Shown here piece after piece: positions 27,784-35,892 of a DNA stretch of 64,000 nt. The stretch comes from Flavobacterium piscisymbiosum (GTDB lineage: Bacteria > Bacteroidota > Bacteroidia > Flavobacteriales > Flavobacteriaceae). The position numbers were made by a program, and so were the translations under genes. Position 1 is the stretch's first letter. Each line of letters begins with the position of its first letter. The stretch covers positions 3,968,001 to 4,032,000 of the forward strand of contig NZ_JAJJMM010000001.1 of NCBI RefSeq assembly GCF_020905295.1, written 5' to 3'. The notes below the pieces were generated by a model. It was not told where the DNA came from. It saw only the letters and a program-made list of their open reading frames with translations, and did not search any database.

Positions 27784-28142
27784 AGCAACAAAGGTTCAAA
27801 GATTGGATTGTAGAGACGCACAGCAGTGCGTCTTCTGGTAATGAATAAATAATCTCGCAAAGGCGCAGAGTCGCAAAGTTTTTAATAACGGTGAGAATAA
27901 AATCACAAAATGATTTAATGTATTTCAAATAAAAAACTTTGTCACTTAGCATTTTGCAAAGGTCAAAATAAAAAAGCTTTGCGACTCTGCGCCTTTGCGA
28001 GATTAATTAACCCAATAAGAAAAAGAACTTTGTGCCTTAGCACCTTAGCGGCAAAAAAAACAGCGTAAATCCGTAAAAATCCGTTCCATCCGTGAGCCAT
28101 TTTAAAATAATTCAAAATGAAGAAAATAGCAGTATTAATTTT
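27784..28142 (+). repeat. 359-bp direct repeat copy B (intergenic plus signal-peptide codons)
   Basis: Second copy of the element at 26034-26384, differing by a handful of substitutions and one extra 8-bp unit (an added ACCTTAGC-type repeat near 28036). The 28-bp inverted arms are at 27851-27878 and 27977-28004 and remain perfect. It begins 3 bp after the stop of the GH43 gene and runs into the first codons of the GH115 gene. Confidence 0.9.
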
Positions 28143-30531
28143 CACAATCTCAACTTTAAGTTCTTATAGTCAAAATAAGAATCTAAGCGACTTTTCTATT
28201 ACAGATTCTAATAAAGTAACATCCATTTATATCGATAAAAATACCGATCCTTTGATTATTTGGGCGGTAAATGAATTGGCGGATGATGTAAAAGATATTA
28301 CCGGGAAGCGACCTGAGATTATTCAGACGAATACCATTTCTAAAAAAGGTATTTATATTGGGCAGGTATCTTCTTCTTTTTTTAAATCGAAAGCAACTCA
28401 GAAAGGACTTTTAAATCAATGGGAAAAATTCTCCATCCAAAAAGAAAAAGACAATCTTTTAATCGCCGGATCAGATGTTCGGGGAACTGTATATGCTATT
28501 TTTGAAATAACAGAACGACTGGGTGTTTCTCCCTGGAAATGGTGGGCAGATGTTCATTCGATCAAAAAAGAAAATCTGGCATTACAACTTCCCCGAAAGG
28601 GAATCATAACATCGCCATCTGTACAATACCGCGGCATTTTTTTAAACGATGAAGATTGGGGATTACAGCCGTGGGCCGCTAAAACTTTCGAAAAAGAAAC
28701 GGGAGATATTGGCCCCAAAACGTACGAGAAAATATTTCAATTGTTGCTGAGATTAAAAGCCAATACCATTTGGCCGGCGATGCATCCGTCTACAAAAGGT
28801 TTTTTTACTATTGCGGGAAATAAGGAAATGGCGCAAAAATACCATATCGTTATCGGATCATCGCATGCAGAACCTATGCTTCGTAACAATGTTGACGAAT
28901 GGAAACCAAAAATTCATGGCGATTATAATTATTTTACGAATAAAACACAGGTCGATAAATACTGGCAGGATCGTTTGGATGAATTAAAACTGGCTCAGAA
29001 CGAAACTATTATGACATTGGGTATGCGAGGCGTTCATGATAGTAAAATGGAAGGCGCAAAAGATTTAGCAGAATCGATTGCTATGGTCGAAAAAATCATT
29101 GTAAATCAGCGTGAAATGCTTTCGAATACCTTCAAAAAGCCTTTGGCAGATATTCCGCAAGCTTTTGTTCCGTACAAAGAAGTTTTAGAATTATATGATA
29201 ACGGACTTAAAATTCCTGATGACATAACTTTGGTTTGGCCCGATGATAATTACGGTTATATACGTCGTTTGAGTAATCGTGAAGAACAAAAAAGGTCGGG
29301 TGGAAGTGGTGTGTATTATCATATAAGTTATTGGGGAAGGCCGCATGATTATCTTTGGTTAAGTACGACACAACCGGGTTTGATCTGGTATGAAATGACT
29401 AAAGCCTATGAAAACGGTGCAAAAAAAATGTGGATTGTAAATGTGGGCGATATAAAACCGGCAGAATATGATACCGAACTTTTTCTGGATTTGGCATGGA
29501 ATATCAACAGTATAAAATCAGACGGACTTAGCCAATATTTGAAGGATTGGATTTCAAGAGAATTTACGCCTGAAATTGCAACTGATTTGAGTATTGTTTT
29601 TGAGGAATATTACCGATTGGCCTCACTAAGAAAACCGGAATATATGGGTTGGAGCCAAACGGAACCAACAACTCCCATAAAACTTTCTGATTTTACAAAG
29701 GAAGAATCTCTGAACAGAATAAAAGCCTATGATGCGCTCATTAAAAAAGTAGATAGTTTGTCGGCTTTTGTTCCTGCAGAAAGAAAAGCTGCGTGGTTTC
29801 AGTTGGTGGAATATCCGGTAAAAGGATCCGCTTATATGAATCATAAATTTTTGTATTGGAATTTAGAAGCCACAACTTCAGATGAAAATCAGAAGAATAA
29901 ATATGAATTATTAGCTTCGGAATCTTATCAGAAAATCAAGGAATTAACGGATTTTTACAACACGAAATTAAGTGATGGAAAATGGAATTATATGATGTCG
30001 ATGCATCCGAGAAATCTGCCCGTTTTTGATTCGGTTAAAAAAAATACTTTTTCAAAAGAAATGGCTATTAAAACAACGAATCGAATCGATATTCAGGCGA
30101 ATAAATTCAGTGGTAAACAAGATGCAAAAGAATACAAGTGGAAACCAATTAACGGTTTGGGATACAGTAATAATGCGATTACTTTATTTCCGTTTGATCA
30201 GCATATTTTTAAAAATGAAAAACCTGATGTTTCTTATGAATTTGAAATTGATCAACAAGATAATTACACTATCGAGGTTCGTTTATTGCCCACACACGCT
30301 AACAATTTCGATCATGAAATAGGTATTCAACTGGACGGAAATGCAATACAATTTTTTAAAACCAATACAAAAGACAGAGAGAATACCTGGAAAGAAAATG
30401 TATTGCGAAATAGTGCGATTGTAAAACTTCCTGTTTCGAATGTTTCAAAAGGAAAACATACCGTTACAATACAAGTCAACCAAACCGGAATTGTACTGGA
30501 TCAATTGGCAGTTTATAAGACAGGGTTTTAG
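28117..30531 (+). CDS. GH115 alpha-glucuronidase
   Basis: 804 aa; signal peptide MKKIAVLIFTISTLSSYSQ. An N-terminal domain (about 25-160) has GTVYAIFEITERLGVSPWKW. The TIM-barrel core (about 165-490) contains SVQYRGIFLNDEDWGLQPWA, LKANTIWPAMHPSTKGFF, GSSHAEPMLRN, TLGMRGVHDSKM and VWPDDNYGYIRRL, all typical of GH115. A C-terminal beta-sandwich (about 650-804) is also standard, though a separate final domain of longer members appears to be missing. GH115 removes alpha-1,2-linked glucuronic or 4-O-methyl-glucuronic acid, known from xylan. Here, beside pectin and galactan enzymes, glucuronidated galactan is a possible substrate. It is last in its series and convergent with the next GH2. Confidence 0.9.
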   Translation: MKKIAVLIFTISTLSSYSQNKNLSDFSITDSNKVTSIYIDKNTDPLIIWAVNELADDVKDITGKRPEIIQTNTISKKGIYIGQVSSSFFKSKATQKGLLNQWEKFSIQKEKDNLLIAGSDVRGTVYAIFEITERLGVSPWKWWADVHSIKKENLALQLPRKGIITSPSVQYRGIFLNDEDWGLQPWAAKTFEKETGDIGPKTYEKIFQLLLRLKANTIWPAMHPSTKGFFTIAGNKEMAQKYHIVIGSSHAEPMLRNNVDEWKPKIHGDYNYFTNKTQVDKYWQDRLDELKLAQNETIMTLGMRGVHDSKMEGAKDLAESIAMVEKIIVNQREMLSNTFKKPLADIPQAFVPYKEVLELYDNGLKIPDDITLVWPDDNYGYIRRLSNREEQKRSGGSGVYYHISYWGRPHDYLWLSTTQPGLIWYEMTKAYENGAKKMWIVNVGDIKPAEYDTELFLDLAWNINSIKSDGLSQYLKDWISREFTPEIATDLSIVFEEYYRLASLRKPEYMGWSQTEPTTPIKLSDFTKEESLNRIKAYDALIKKVDSLSAFVPAERKAAWFQLVEYPVKGSAYMNHKFLYWNLEATTSDENQKNKYELLASESYQKIKELTDFYNTKLSDGKWNYMMSMHPRNLPVFDSVKKNTFSKEMAIKTTNRIDIQANKFSGKQDAKEYKWKPINGLGYSNNAITLFPFDQHIFKNEKPDVSYEFEIDQQDNYTIEVRLLPTHANNFDHEIGIQLDGNAIQFFKTNTKDRENTWKENVLRNSAIVKLPVSNVSKGKHTVTIQVNQTGIVLDQLAVYKTGF

Positions 30532-30568
30532 TTATGAGTTATGGGTTATGGGTTTGAAATGAGAATTT

Positions 30569-30894
30569 AACCGCAAAGAGCGCAAAGGTTTACGCAAAGT
30601 TCGCTAAGATTTTTTAGTTGTTTTTTGTTTAGAATGAAAAGATCGCAAAGCTATATCAACATACAGCTTTGCGATCTTTGCGTTTATATATAATTCTAAA
30701 AGTTAAAAAAACTTGCGTTCTTTGCGGTTAAACTCTCAAAGAGCGCAAAGGTTTACGCAAAGTTCGCTAAGATTTTTTAGTTGTTTTTTATAAAAATGCA
30801 AAGTTCGCAAAGCTATATCAATATACAGCTTTGCGAACTTTGCATTTTTATAAAAAACAATGATCAAAAAAAACTTGCGTTCTTTGCGGTTAAA
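30569..30894. repeat. two tandem hairpin-rich repeat units between convergent genes
   Basis: Two units of about 160 bp (30569-30733 and 30737-30894) share an exact stretch of about 54 bp (GCAAAGAGCGCAAAGG...). Each unit has outer arms AACCGCAAAGAGCGCAA against TTGCGTTCTTTGCGGTT. Each also has an inner hairpin (GATCGCAAAGCT...AGCTTTGCGATC in unit 1, GTTCGCAAAGCT...AGCTTTGCGAAC in unit 2). The inner stem differs between units by compensatory changes, so pairing is kept. Position between convergent genes suggests a bidirectional transcription stop. No gene is seen. Confidence 0.8.
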
Positions 30895-30905
30895 TAAACA
30901 TACAG

Positions 30906-33761
30906 CTAGTTTCTAAAATCAAACCATAAATTCATTTTAATCCCATCATCACCGCTTTTAATACGAATGTTGGTTGGCTGACTTTGAGGCCCTTGTTGTT
31001 CTAAAGGTTTGAAATCTCTCATCGCCGGAATTTCGTACATGAAAGAAATATCGCCTTCCGGAAATGCGGGTTGAGGATAACTTCCGGTGAAAGCATTTTT
31101 AGGCAAATCTGGAGTAAATAATCTTAAAAATAAATTATCAGATTCGCTAAAAACTTTAAATGATGAAGCTCCGGCTTTTAGGTTCGCGCCTAATAAATTG
31201 GCGTGATATCCTTTGAATTCAGGATAAATAAGGTTCTCAAAACTTTCTCCCGTAATAGTATTGTTGTATTCTTTCTCCCAAATGCCGTAAGTCGTTCCTT
31301 TTATTCTGTTTTTCCAGACATGGTACGGACCTCTTCCAAACCATTTAATACCTGTAACTTCTTTTTCAGGAAAACTAAAAGTGATTCCGAAAGAGTTGAT
31401 TTTATCTTCAAAAAAAGCACCATCGAAACCTTCTCCGCCAGAAGCATTTTTTAAGGCAACCAATTCCATTTTAAATCTTCCGTCCGGCTCCATGATCCAT
31501 TTTATAGAAGATAATCCGCCTGAATAGTTGACTTTACAAACGGCTTTATCACCTTCCTGAGAAACCTGAATGTCTTTTAATTTCGCTTTCATGCCAATTG
31601 GGCGAGGACCATTGGTAAGCGGAATCGTTGCTGTTTTGTTTTTTATTGTTACAATTTCACCCGTTGCAGCATCTATTGTAACCGTTATATCGTTTCCTTT
31701 TAAAGTAATTTCGTTTCCTGTTTTAATTCCTGAAGCTTTGGTTTTTGTATCTTGAACAGCTAAAAACTTATCCGCATAAAATTTTGCTTTATGAATAGGC
31801 CATGTCCAGGTATAAATTTCTTTATTGAATTGATCATAAGCAGTTACAGACAAAATATCTCCTTCGGCAAAATTGTTAGGAACAGCAAATTGAATTTTAC
31901 GTGTTTCTCCCGGATCAATACCCGGAATTTCAATTTTACCCGCACTAATTTCCTTCGCAACACCATTTGTATAAAGTACGTCATTATCTGATTTTAATAC
32001 TTTAAATTCCATTTTGCAGGAATTCAGATTACTAAAAAGATAATCGTTTTTGATTAAAAAAGAACCGTCAAAAGTTGCTGTAACTTGTTTGGGCTGAAAC
32101 TGAATAGGCGCCCAAACTTCTTTTACCGTATAATAACTTCCTTCTCTTTCGCGATGCGGTCCCAGAATTCCATCGGCGGCAAGCGAACCTTTCGAATCAA
32201 ATTTTACATCGCCCGTCCAGTCAGAGCGTTTTACGGCTTCATCGAGCATGGCCCACATAAATCCTCCGGCAAACAACGGACTTTCTTTATAACGGTTCCA
32301 GAAGTCCTCTAGAGCTGCTCCGTGTCCGTTATCGTACGTTCCGTGCATGAATTCGGTAGGGAAAAATACATTTTCACCGGCATTAAAACGGTGCATTCCT
32401 GTTAAATAAGTCGGATAATGGTGTGTATCCCAGCCGTTAAAATCAGCCCACGGATGAATCACAATTCTTTTTTGAGGATCATTATCAGCAAAAACTTTAT
32501 CGACATCGTAGTTCCAGCCGCCTTCGTTACCATTGTCCCAAATAATTACCGATGCATGATTGACATCGCGCGTCACCATTTCCTTCACCAATTTTGTTCC
32601 CGTCTCTGTATCATACGAGTTTTGCCAGCCCGCCAATTCATTCAAAACAAAAAGTCCTAACGAATCGCAAACTGCCAGAAAGTGATCGTCCGGCGGATAA
32701 TGGCCACGAACCGCATTCATATTCATGTCTTTTAATAATTTACCGTCTAATTCGCTGATACGCTTGCTGGTACTTCGTCCGCCTTCTGGCCAGAATGAAT
32801 GACGATTAATTCCTTTCATGATAATTTTAGTGCCGTTTACATAAATCCCGTCCTGTTTTTTAAACTCTAAAGTTCTAAAACCAATTCGTTTGTTGTATTG
32901 ATGCAGAATGGTTCCGTTTTGTTTTAAAACCAATTCCAGATTGTATAAATTAGGATTTTCAGGATCCCACGGTTTTACTTTATTCCATTGTGCTGCAATA
33001 CTTTCTTTAGTGCTTTTTGCTTTAACAGGAAAAGTAAAAGTTTGAAAATTTTCTCCATTCGAGCCTTTTAACGAAGCTTCGAGAGTAGTGTTTTTTGGGA
33101 TGTTTTTCAGGTTCAGGTCAACTGTTATTGAACCGTCCATTTTTGGGTTTACAGCGATATTTTCGATATGGGATTTCGGGGAAACTTCCAGCCAAACCGG
33201 GCGATAAATACCTCCAAACAACCACCAGTCGGCTCTTCTTTCGGCAGCATTTACAGATTTATTAGCAGAATGTTTCCAGACATGAACTTCCAATATATTT
33301 TTGGAACCAAATTTTAATAAGGATGAAATATCATATTTAAATTCATAAAAACCGCCCTGATGAATAGCTCCGGCCAGTTTTCCGTTTACTTTTACTTCGG
33401 TATCCGTCATCGCGCCGCCAAAAGCAATTACAACGTCTTTGTCTTTATAATTGGCAGGAATTTCAAATTCATATTTATACAAACCTTCTTCTTTGCTGGG
33501 TTCTTTTTGGTTCAGCTCCTTGTACCATCTTCCGTAGGTATATTCGCCAAAACCTTCTAATTCCCATTGCGAAGGAACATTTATTTTAGACCAGACTTTA
33601 CTGTTATTTCCGCCGGTACAATAAAAATCCCATTGTACGGGATGTTCGAAATCTTTTCCCGAAAGATAGATTTTATCTGTTTGCTGCGCCGAATTATTTT
33701 GGGATATAAAAAGCGTAAAAGCAATAATACTAAACTTTTGAATGGTGTTTTTGAGCATCAT
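30906..33761 (-). CDS. GH2 beta-galactosidase, LacZ-like
   Basis: 951 aa, signal peptide ending near NSAQ. The order is GH2 sugar-binding domain (about 30-195), Ig-like domain (about 200-300), TIM barrel (about 305-590), and a long C-terminal Ig plus Bgal_small beta-sandwich (about 680-940, with IKWFGRGPYHVWKNRIKG), as in LacZ-type enzymes. The acid/base Glu is in IIWDNGNEGGWNY (about 411) and the nucleophile in FFPTEFMHG (about 468). HSFWPEGGRSTSKR substitutes for the HDHHP-type loop. Expected to release terminal beta-galactose from galactan or RG-I side chains. It starts 28 bp after the CE12 gene, forming a two-gene operon under operator copy 4. Confidence 0.9.
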   Translation of the reverse strand: MMLKNTIQKFSIIAFTLFISQNNSAQQTDKIYLSGKDFEHPVQWDFYCTGGNNSKVWSKINVPSQWELEGFGEYTYGRWYKELNQKEPSKEEGLYKYEFEIPANYKDKDVVIAFGGAMTDTEVKVNGKLAGAIHQGGFYEFKYDISSLLKFGSKNILEVHVWKHSANKSVNAAERRADWWLFGGIYRPVWLEVSPKSHIENIAVNPKMDGSITVDLNLKNIPKNTTLEASLKGSNGENFQTFTFPVKAKSTKESIAAQWNKVKPWDPENPNLYNLELVLKQNGTILHQYNKRIGFRTLEFKKQDGIYVNGTKIIMKGINRHSFWPEGGRSTSKRISELDGKLLKDMNMNAVRGHYPPDDHFLAVCDSLGLFVLNELAGWQNSYDTETGTKLVKEMVTRDVNHASVIIWDNGNEGGWNYDVDKVFADNDPQKRIVIHPWADFNGWDTHHYPTYLTGMHRFNAGENVFFPTEFMHGTYDNGHGAALEDFWNRYKESPLFAGGFMWAMLDEAVKRSDWTGDVKFDSKGSLAADGILGPHREREGSYYTVKEVWAPIQFQPKQVTATFDGSFLIKNDYLFSNLNSCKMEFKVLKSDNDVLYTNGVAKEISAGKIEIPGIDPGETRKIQFAVPNNFAEGDILSVTAYDQFNKEIYTWTWPIHKAKFYADKFLAVQDTKTKASGIKTGNEITLKGNDITVTIDAATGEIVTIKNKTATIPLTNGPRPIGMKAKLKDIQVSQEGDKAVCKVNYSGGLSSIKWIMEPDGRFKMELVALKNASGGEGFDGAFFEDKINSFGITFSFPEKEVTGIKWFGRGPYHVWKNRIKGTTYGIWEKEYNNTITGESFENLIYPEFKGYHANLLGANLKAGASSFKVFSESDNLFLRLFTPDLPKNAFTGSYPQPAFPEGDISFMYEIPAMRDFKPLEQQGPQSQPTNIRIKSGDDGIKMNLWFDFRN

Positions 33762-33789
33762 AATTGGTTTGAATTCTTTGGTAGGTTAG

Positions 33790-35121
33790 TTAGTTGCCAT
33801 CTGGTTTCGCAATTTCGAAACGAGCACTCATAGGCAGAGTCCAGCTGGAAATAAAATTAGGTTTATTTGGATTGTAATCCGGAGTTTCTTTTTTAATTTG
33901 TTTTTGTAACGGAATATCAAGCTCACGAATTCCCTTAAGAACGCAAAGTGCAATTTCGTTGGCTCCAAAACTATTAAAATGAGTATTATCGTCCAGCGCT
34001 TTTTCCTGTCCCGGAAATGTATTCGCAGGATATTGCACAAAAGCTTTTCTTGAAACTTCGTCGCCCCAGGCTTCGTATAATACAGTTGTCATTTTGGTAA
34101 TATCGATAAGGGCAATGTTGTTTTTTTGGGCAACAGCGCGCATTCCATCAGGAAATTCGCCGTGAGTTTCTTTTAAAGTGCCATTTTCATTAAAGAACCT
34201 TCTTTGCGTAGGCGTTACCAAAACCGGAATCGCTCCTTTATCTTTGGCCGATTGAACGAATTCCTTCAATAATTCTGAATAAGATCTCCAGGCTCCATTT
34301 CCTTCGCCTTTGATTTTTTCGTCATTATGCCCAAATTCCACAAACAAATAATCTCCTTTTTTAATTTGCGAAAGTATCTTTTTTAAGCGATTTGCTCCTT
34401 TAAAAGAACTCAATGAAGATCCTGAATACGCATAATTGGCCACCACAACAGTATCATCAAAATAATTGGTAATAAATTGTCCCCACGATGCCCATGGCTC
34501 TACATCCTGATCTGTAACCGTTGAATCTCCAGCCAGATAAACAACTGTAAGATTGTCTTTTGGAGTGATTTTTATACTGTGAACAGTAACTTCACCTAAA
34601 AATTCAAGGGTTAGTTTATCATCCCAATTAAAAATCTCTTTTTCCCTGTCTTTCAGGCTGATATTCGTTTGATCATCGATTTTAATGTTTCTTACATTCA
34701 CATTAAAAGTTTTTGTTACTTTTTGACCTTTTTGTATTGGGAATTCCCTTAGCATTAATCTTCGCGATTCGGCTTTTATGGTGACATTTGATGGAGTTTC
34801 ATTGCTTCCTAAAACTACTTCGATCTGATAATTGCCTTCAGGAACTTTTACCGAAAAGTAAGTAGGTTTTGTGGTAGAAAAAGAATTTGAGTTGATGTTG
34901 ACATTCGAAACTGAATTAGAATCAAATCCATAACCTAAACTTGAATTATATGCAACTGCGTTCTTAACTATTGTTCCTTTTGAAGTTTTTGCGGCAGTGC
35001 CAAAATAAAACAACAAAGATTTTGCGTCCTTATCATTAGCTGTCGAATTTACTTTTGGCTGCGTGGCAAATAAAAAAGCCGGCATACAAAAACAAAATAA
35101 AAGGGTGCTGATTTTTATCAA
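33790..35121 (-). CDS. CE12 rhamnogalacturonan acetylesterase (SGNH hydrolase) with N-terminal beta domain
   Basis: 443 aa; signal peptide ends near LFAT. Residues about 30-180 form a galactose-binding/malectin-like sandwich. Residues about 188-420 are an SGNH hydrolase: block I LAGDSTVTDQ (Ser about 196), block III VEFGHNDEK (about 265) and block V DDNTHFNSFGANEIA with the catalytic Asp/His. The GDSTV and GHND blocks together are characteristic of CE12. It removes acetyl groups from the galacturonic acid of rhamnogalacturonan so that lyases and hydrolases can attack. First gene of a minus-strand operon with the LacZ-like GH2 and divergent from the GH28 gene. Its promoter has a perfect -7 and operator copy 4. 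Confidence 0.92.
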   Translation of the reverse strand: MIKISTLLFCFCMPAFLFATQPKVNSTANDKDAKSLLFYFGTAAKTSKGTIVKNAVAYNSSLGYGFDSNSVSNVNINSNSFSTTKPTYFSVKVPEGNYQIEVVLGSNETPSNVTIKAESRRLMLREFPIQKGQKVTKTFNVNVRNIKIDDQTNISLKDREKEIFNWDDKLTLEFLGEVTVHSIKITPKDNLTVVYLAGDSTVTDQDVEPWASWGQFITNYFDDTVVVANYAYSGSSLSSFKGANRLKKILSQIKKGDYLFVEFGHNDEKIKGEGNGAWRSYSELLKEFVQSAKDKGAIPVLVTPTQRRFFNENGTLKETHGEFPDGMRAVAQKNNIALIDITKMTTVLYEAWGDEVSRKAFVQYPANTFPGQEKALDDNTHFNSFGANEIALCVLKGIRELDIPLQKQIKKETPDYNPNKPNFISSWTLPMSARFEIAKPDGN

Positions 35122-35150
35122 TTTTTCAGGGTTTTAATTTATTTGATTTT

Positions 35151-35158
35151 CAAATCTA
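35151..35158 (-). promoter_or_regulatory. -7 element of the CE12/GH2 operon
   Basis: Minus-strand TAGATTTG, a perfect TAnnTTTG, 30 bp from the CE12 ATG and exactly 18 bp after operator copy 4. Confidence 0.65.
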
Positions 35159-35176
35159 AAATTTCTGTTTCGATAA

Positions 35177-35196
35177 AGTATCCTGTACTATGATGT
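35177..35196 (-). promoter_or_regulatory. PUL operator copy 4, CE12/GH2 promoter
   Basis: Minus-strand ACATCATAGT ACAGGATACT; the promoter-proximal unit is perfect and the distal unit keeps eight of ten positions. Same 18-bp spacing to the -7 as the other copies. Confidence 0.65.
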
Positions 35197-35353
35197 TAAA
35201 AAGAAAACGTATTTATTTTTTTGTTTGAAAGTTTATCAGAATTTTAAAATTATGAAATCGTTTGTTATAATGGCTGTTCTTGAGATATACTTTTGCAATT
35301 TGATTATTTGTTTAATGAAATCTTTAATTTTTAATATAAAATTGATCAATAAG

Positions 35354-35373
35354 AAAGGATAGTACAGGATAGT
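35354..35373 (+). promoter_or_regulatory. PUL operator copy 5, facing the GH28 gene
   Basis: Plus-strand AAAGGATAGT ACAGGATAGT. The position 18 bp downstream (35392-35399, TTATTTTA) is only a four-of-six match to the -7 consensus. The GH28 start is 519 bp away, so the transcript would have a leader of nearly 490 nt. It is clearly the same motif, but whether it drives GH28 is less sure than for the other copies. Confidence 0.55.
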
Positions 35374-35542
35374 TTTCTTTTTTTGATTGTATTATTTTAC
35401 AAAAGCAAATTACAAAGCATAATTGCTACTGTATAAAATGCATTTGTTGAAAATGATATTGTCTGAAATTTAATAAGGCAATTAAAGATAGATTGTTTAA
35501 GTTTTTAAGTTTGTTTAAAGCAAAAGTGGTTTTTTGTGGTCT

Positions 35543-35566
35543 AATGCCCGATATCCTTCGGGCATT
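35543..35566. repeat. perfect intergenic hairpin
   Basis: AATGCCCGA TATCCT TCGGGCATT, a 9-bp perfect stem followed by an AT-rich tract, within the putative leader of GH28. It could be an attenuator or one of the mobile palindromes common in flavobacterial intergenic DNA. Confidence 0.6.
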
Positions 35567-35698
35567 ATATTTTTTAGCAAAGCGTTAAAAATTTTTTCTC
35601 GCAGATTTGCTTCGCCTGTTCGCTATCGCTCGGGTTGCAGATTTACTTTTTAATCTGTTTAATTCTTTATCAGGATACTATCGTGAATAGCTTCATTT

Positions 35699-35831
35699 AA
35701 ACACATAGAAACATAGATTTAATGTGTAGAAAAAGGAAGCAAAAAGAAATATATTTCTTCACATAGCTATGTGCATTTTTATTAAGTGAAATGCCTTTTT
35801 TAGTAAACAAAAGCTATGTTTCTATGTGTTT
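35699..35831. repeat. 133-bp inverted-repeat element in front of GH28
   Basis: Perfect 18-bp arms at 35699-35716 and 35814-35831 (AAACACATAGAAACATAG and its complement) enclose about 97 bp. A nested 14-bp palindrome CACATAGCTATGTG lies at 35760-35773. It ends 61 bp before the GH28 ATG, so an RNA read through it could fold into a long cruciform-like stem. No gene seen between 35400 and 35892. Confidence 0.8.
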
Positions 35832-35892
35832 TAAAAAAAATGGTTTTTCTTTTATTGTGAATAAATTAATTAAAAAAAAATAAAACTCCATC

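Noticed and set aside
26034..28142. Insertion sequence ends for the duplicated blocks
   Set aside because: No transposase frame inside and no target-site duplication could be made out; treated as palindromic repeats.
35670..35689. Half-match to the PUL operator (TCAGGATACT) near GH28
   Set aside because: Only one unit matches, the neighbouring 10 bp do not, and no -7 element follows at 18 bp.
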